64,000 nucleotides of DNA from Halocatena pleomorpha (lineage in GTDB: Archaea; Halobacteriota; Halobacteria; Halobacteriales; Haloarculaceae), in NCBI RefSeq assembly GCF_003862495.1, contig NZ_RRCH01000003.1, positions 124,001 through 188,000 on the forward strand, written 5' to 3'. Below are positions 62,603 to 64,000 of this stretch, piece by piece (within the stretch, counting starts at the first letter, position 1; every line of letters begins with the position of its first letter). The position numbers were made by a program, and so were the translations under genes. The notes below the pieces were generated by a model. That model was not told the origin of the DNA. It did no database searches and saw nothing but the letters and a program-made list of their open reading frames with translations.

Positions 62603-63295
62603 ATGGACGCGGAATTCGAGACCCGATTACAGGCAAAAGATGTGTCGTTCGAGACTGCAGACGCGCGTCTGTTGCGTGCAGTCGATGATCAACGCTCGCT
62701 TAACGCCGCCGCAGACGCATTGGGACGGTCGTTTTCTCGTTCGCATCGCCGGATCAAGGCGCTAGAGGCGGTGTTCGGCCCACTCGTCGAACGCCAGCGG
62801 GGCGGCATCGATGGTGGCGGGAGTGAACTCACCGACAACGCCCGCGATCTCCTTGCGCGATTCGAACGGTTGCGAACCGCGTACGCCGGCACGGCCGAAA
62901 CCGAGAAAACGGTCGTGTTCGGAACCGTCACCCAGCGCAGCGCAGAATTGGCAACCGTCCAAACGCCCGCCGGTACCGTCCGTGCGCTGGTGTCGACACC
63001 TGCCGATCGAGTGCAGGTCGTGCTCCGAGCGGACGCCATCACGCTTCATACCCCCGACGCCGTACCGTCGACCGACGGGATGAGCGCCCGAAATCGACTG
63101 GCCGGAACGATCTCCTACATCGATCGCGGCGAGTCGATCGCTCGGGTGGCGTGCGATGTCGGGATCGATGCGCCGCTAATCGCACTCGTCACCCAACGCA
63201 CGATCGACGAAGTCGGGTTTCGATCGGACGACCCCGTCGTTGCGTCGTTCAAGGCGACCGCGACCCGGACGATCCCCATGGAGCGTGATCGGTAA
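62603..63295 (+). CDS. ModE-like molybdate/tungstate-responsive regulator
   Basis: 230 residues. An N-terminal LysR-type winged helix (D-A-R-L-L-R-A-V-D...N-A-A-A-D-A-L-G-R-S-F-S-R-S-H-R-R-I) at about 20-60, then two TOBE/Mop-like segments (about 95-160 and 165-225: S-A-R-N-R-L-A-G-T-I). This is the ModE layout: oxyanion bound by the Mop part controls the DNA-binding part. Divergent from wtpA, which it probably represses when tungstate or molybdate is abundant. Confidence 0.85.
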   Translation: MDAEFETRLQAKDVSFETADARLLRAVDDQRSLNAAADALGRSFSRSHRRIKALEAVFGPLVERQRGGIDGGGSELTDNARDLLARFERLRTAYAGTAETEKTVVFGTVTQRSAELATVQTPAGTVRALVSTPADRVQVVLRADAITLHTPDAVPSTDGMSARNRLAGTISYIDRGESIARVACDVGIDAPLIALVTQRTIDEVGFRSDDPVVASFKATATRTIPMERDR

Positions 63296-63300
63296 CGCAC

Positions 63301-64000
63301 TCACTGAGCGAAAAACGCCTTGATCGGGTCGATCTGGTCGTCGGTGTTCAGGGCTGGGGCGTGCCCACAGTCGACAGTGATCGTCTTCGCGTTTGGTTGG
63401 CGGTCGATCATCCGTTCAAACGGCTCGCGGGGAAGAATCCCGGATGCTGTTCCACGAACCACACAGATATCGGCAGTGATCCCGTCCCATACCGCCCACG
63501 GATCCGTGTCCGATTCTGCCCTCGTGTCGAGGGCTTCGATGATCCGTGGATCATAGGCGGGCGTGAACTGGCCGTCGTCGGTGCGGCGTGCTGACGTTAC
63601 TGTGAACCGTCGCCACTCAGCATCGGTCATTTCGCTGAATCGTGGCTCGTAGATCTTCCGGTAGTACGCTTCTAACGCCGTTACAGTGTCGACAGCCGGT
63701 GGCTGTGGCACGTATTCGTTGATGCGTGCCAACGCCTGATCGTCGGCGTCGTGGATCGGATCGGGACTGATGTCGTTCACGACGAGGTGGGAGATCCGAT
63801 CGGACAGGGGACCACCGGCCAGCGCCATCCCGAGCCCTCCGCCCATGGAGGTTCCGATCCATCGGATCGATTCGAGTCCGAGTGTGTCACAGAATTTGAC
63901 TAGTCGCTCCACGGAGGCTTCATTCGTGTACGCAGTAGGATCGGCCCATCCACTCAGTCCCCGTCCGGGAAGATCCGGACACAGCACCCGGTACGTGTCG
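63301..64000 (-). CDS. alpha/beta hydrolase, partial (N-terminus outside window)
   Basis: The frame is open to the window edge, so the gene begins beyond 64000. The visible part starts at D-L-P-G-R-G-L-S, the loop after strand 4, and holds the nucleophile elbow G-T-S-M-G-G-G-L-G, a later acid-containing stretch C-V-V-R-G-T-A-S and the catalytic His in D-C-G-H-A-P-A-L. It is a lipase/esterase- or haloperoxidase-type hydrolase. Convergent with the ModE-like gene (5-bp gap). Confidence 0.85.
   Translation of the reverse strand, partial: DTYRVLCPDLPGRGLSGWADPTAYTNEASVERLVKFCDTLGLESIRWIGTSMGGGLGMALAGGPLSDRISHLVVNDISPDPIHDADDQALARINEYVPQPPAVDTVTALEAYYRKIYEPRFSEMTDAEWRRFTVTSARRTDDGQFTPAYDPRIIEALDTRAESDTDPWAVWDGITADICVVRGTASGILPREPFERMIDRQPNAKTITVDCGHAPALNTDDQIDPIKAFFAQ

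Noticed and set aside
1-64000. CRISPR arrays and tRNA or rRNA genes
   Set aside because: I looked for regular direct repeats and for tRNA T-loop signatures and found none I could support by eye; a covariance-model scan would be decisive.

Overview
The window is haloarchaeal (class Halobacteria) chromosome. Predicted proteins are acidic, secreted proteins carry twin-arginine (Tat) signals, and the core genes are archaeal: RNA polymerase subunit L, an aMBF1-type bridging factor, a Cdc48-type AAA ATPase, archaeal triosephosphate isomerase, GatC/GatA and a CBS-HPF protein. Several genes have a TATA box about 27-30 nt before the start codon, as expected for leaderless haloarchaeal transcripts. I found no rRNA, tRNA or CRISPR array.

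Layout. 1-4449: end of a coiled-coil gene, a Tat lipoprotein beta-propeller, a HisG-like protein and an MFS transporter. 4544-6884: a winged-helix regulator broken by one extra C in a C7 tract, then an IS200/IS605 element with intact tnpA and a tnpB broken by a 1-nt shift. 6918-13917: mostly housekeeping genes (hisC, adenylate kinase-like, CDP-alcohol phosphatidyltransferase, mbf, tpiA, lycopene-cyclase domain, CBS-HPF). 14210-17113: two Tat subtilases, convergent, and a 57-aa zinc protein. 17341-22960: metallo-hydrolase, serS, CPBP protease, rpoL, AAC(3)-like acetyltransferase, acyl-CoA dehydrogenase. 22959-24777: a solo IS right end, a Nudix gene, and a module of small ORFs bounded by long imperfect inverted repeats. 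24816-38263: HAD hydrolase, panB, cdc48, hisF, purL, a PHP-domain protein and gatCA. 38696-41388: a haloarchaeal RecA-like remnant family protein, a 33-aa zinc ribbon and a third subtilase.

41476-55078 is rich in envelope and glycan functions: a large GT-C-like membrane protein, a DUF2304-GT2 fusion, a NodB deacetylase, a sulfatase, a flippase-like protein and a phosphodiesterase/pyrophosphatase-like enzyme. A small membrane/XRE/CPBP operon sits inside it behind repeated TGTAAAGC sites. 55350-59750 holds an MBL-fold protein and an AT-rich, decayed sugar-acid catabolic cluster with fragments of RidA, a SelA/DgaE-like PLP enzyme and a galactonate-dehydratase-like enzyme. 59751-63295 is a tungstate/molybdate ABC transporter with a divergent ModE-like regulator. 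The window ends in a partial alpha/beta hydrolase.

Recurring signals are IS200/IS605 right-end hairpins sitting right after stop codons without their transposase, palindromes next to regulator genes, and several tiny CxxC zinc proteins. Gene functions come from recognised motifs; no database search was run.
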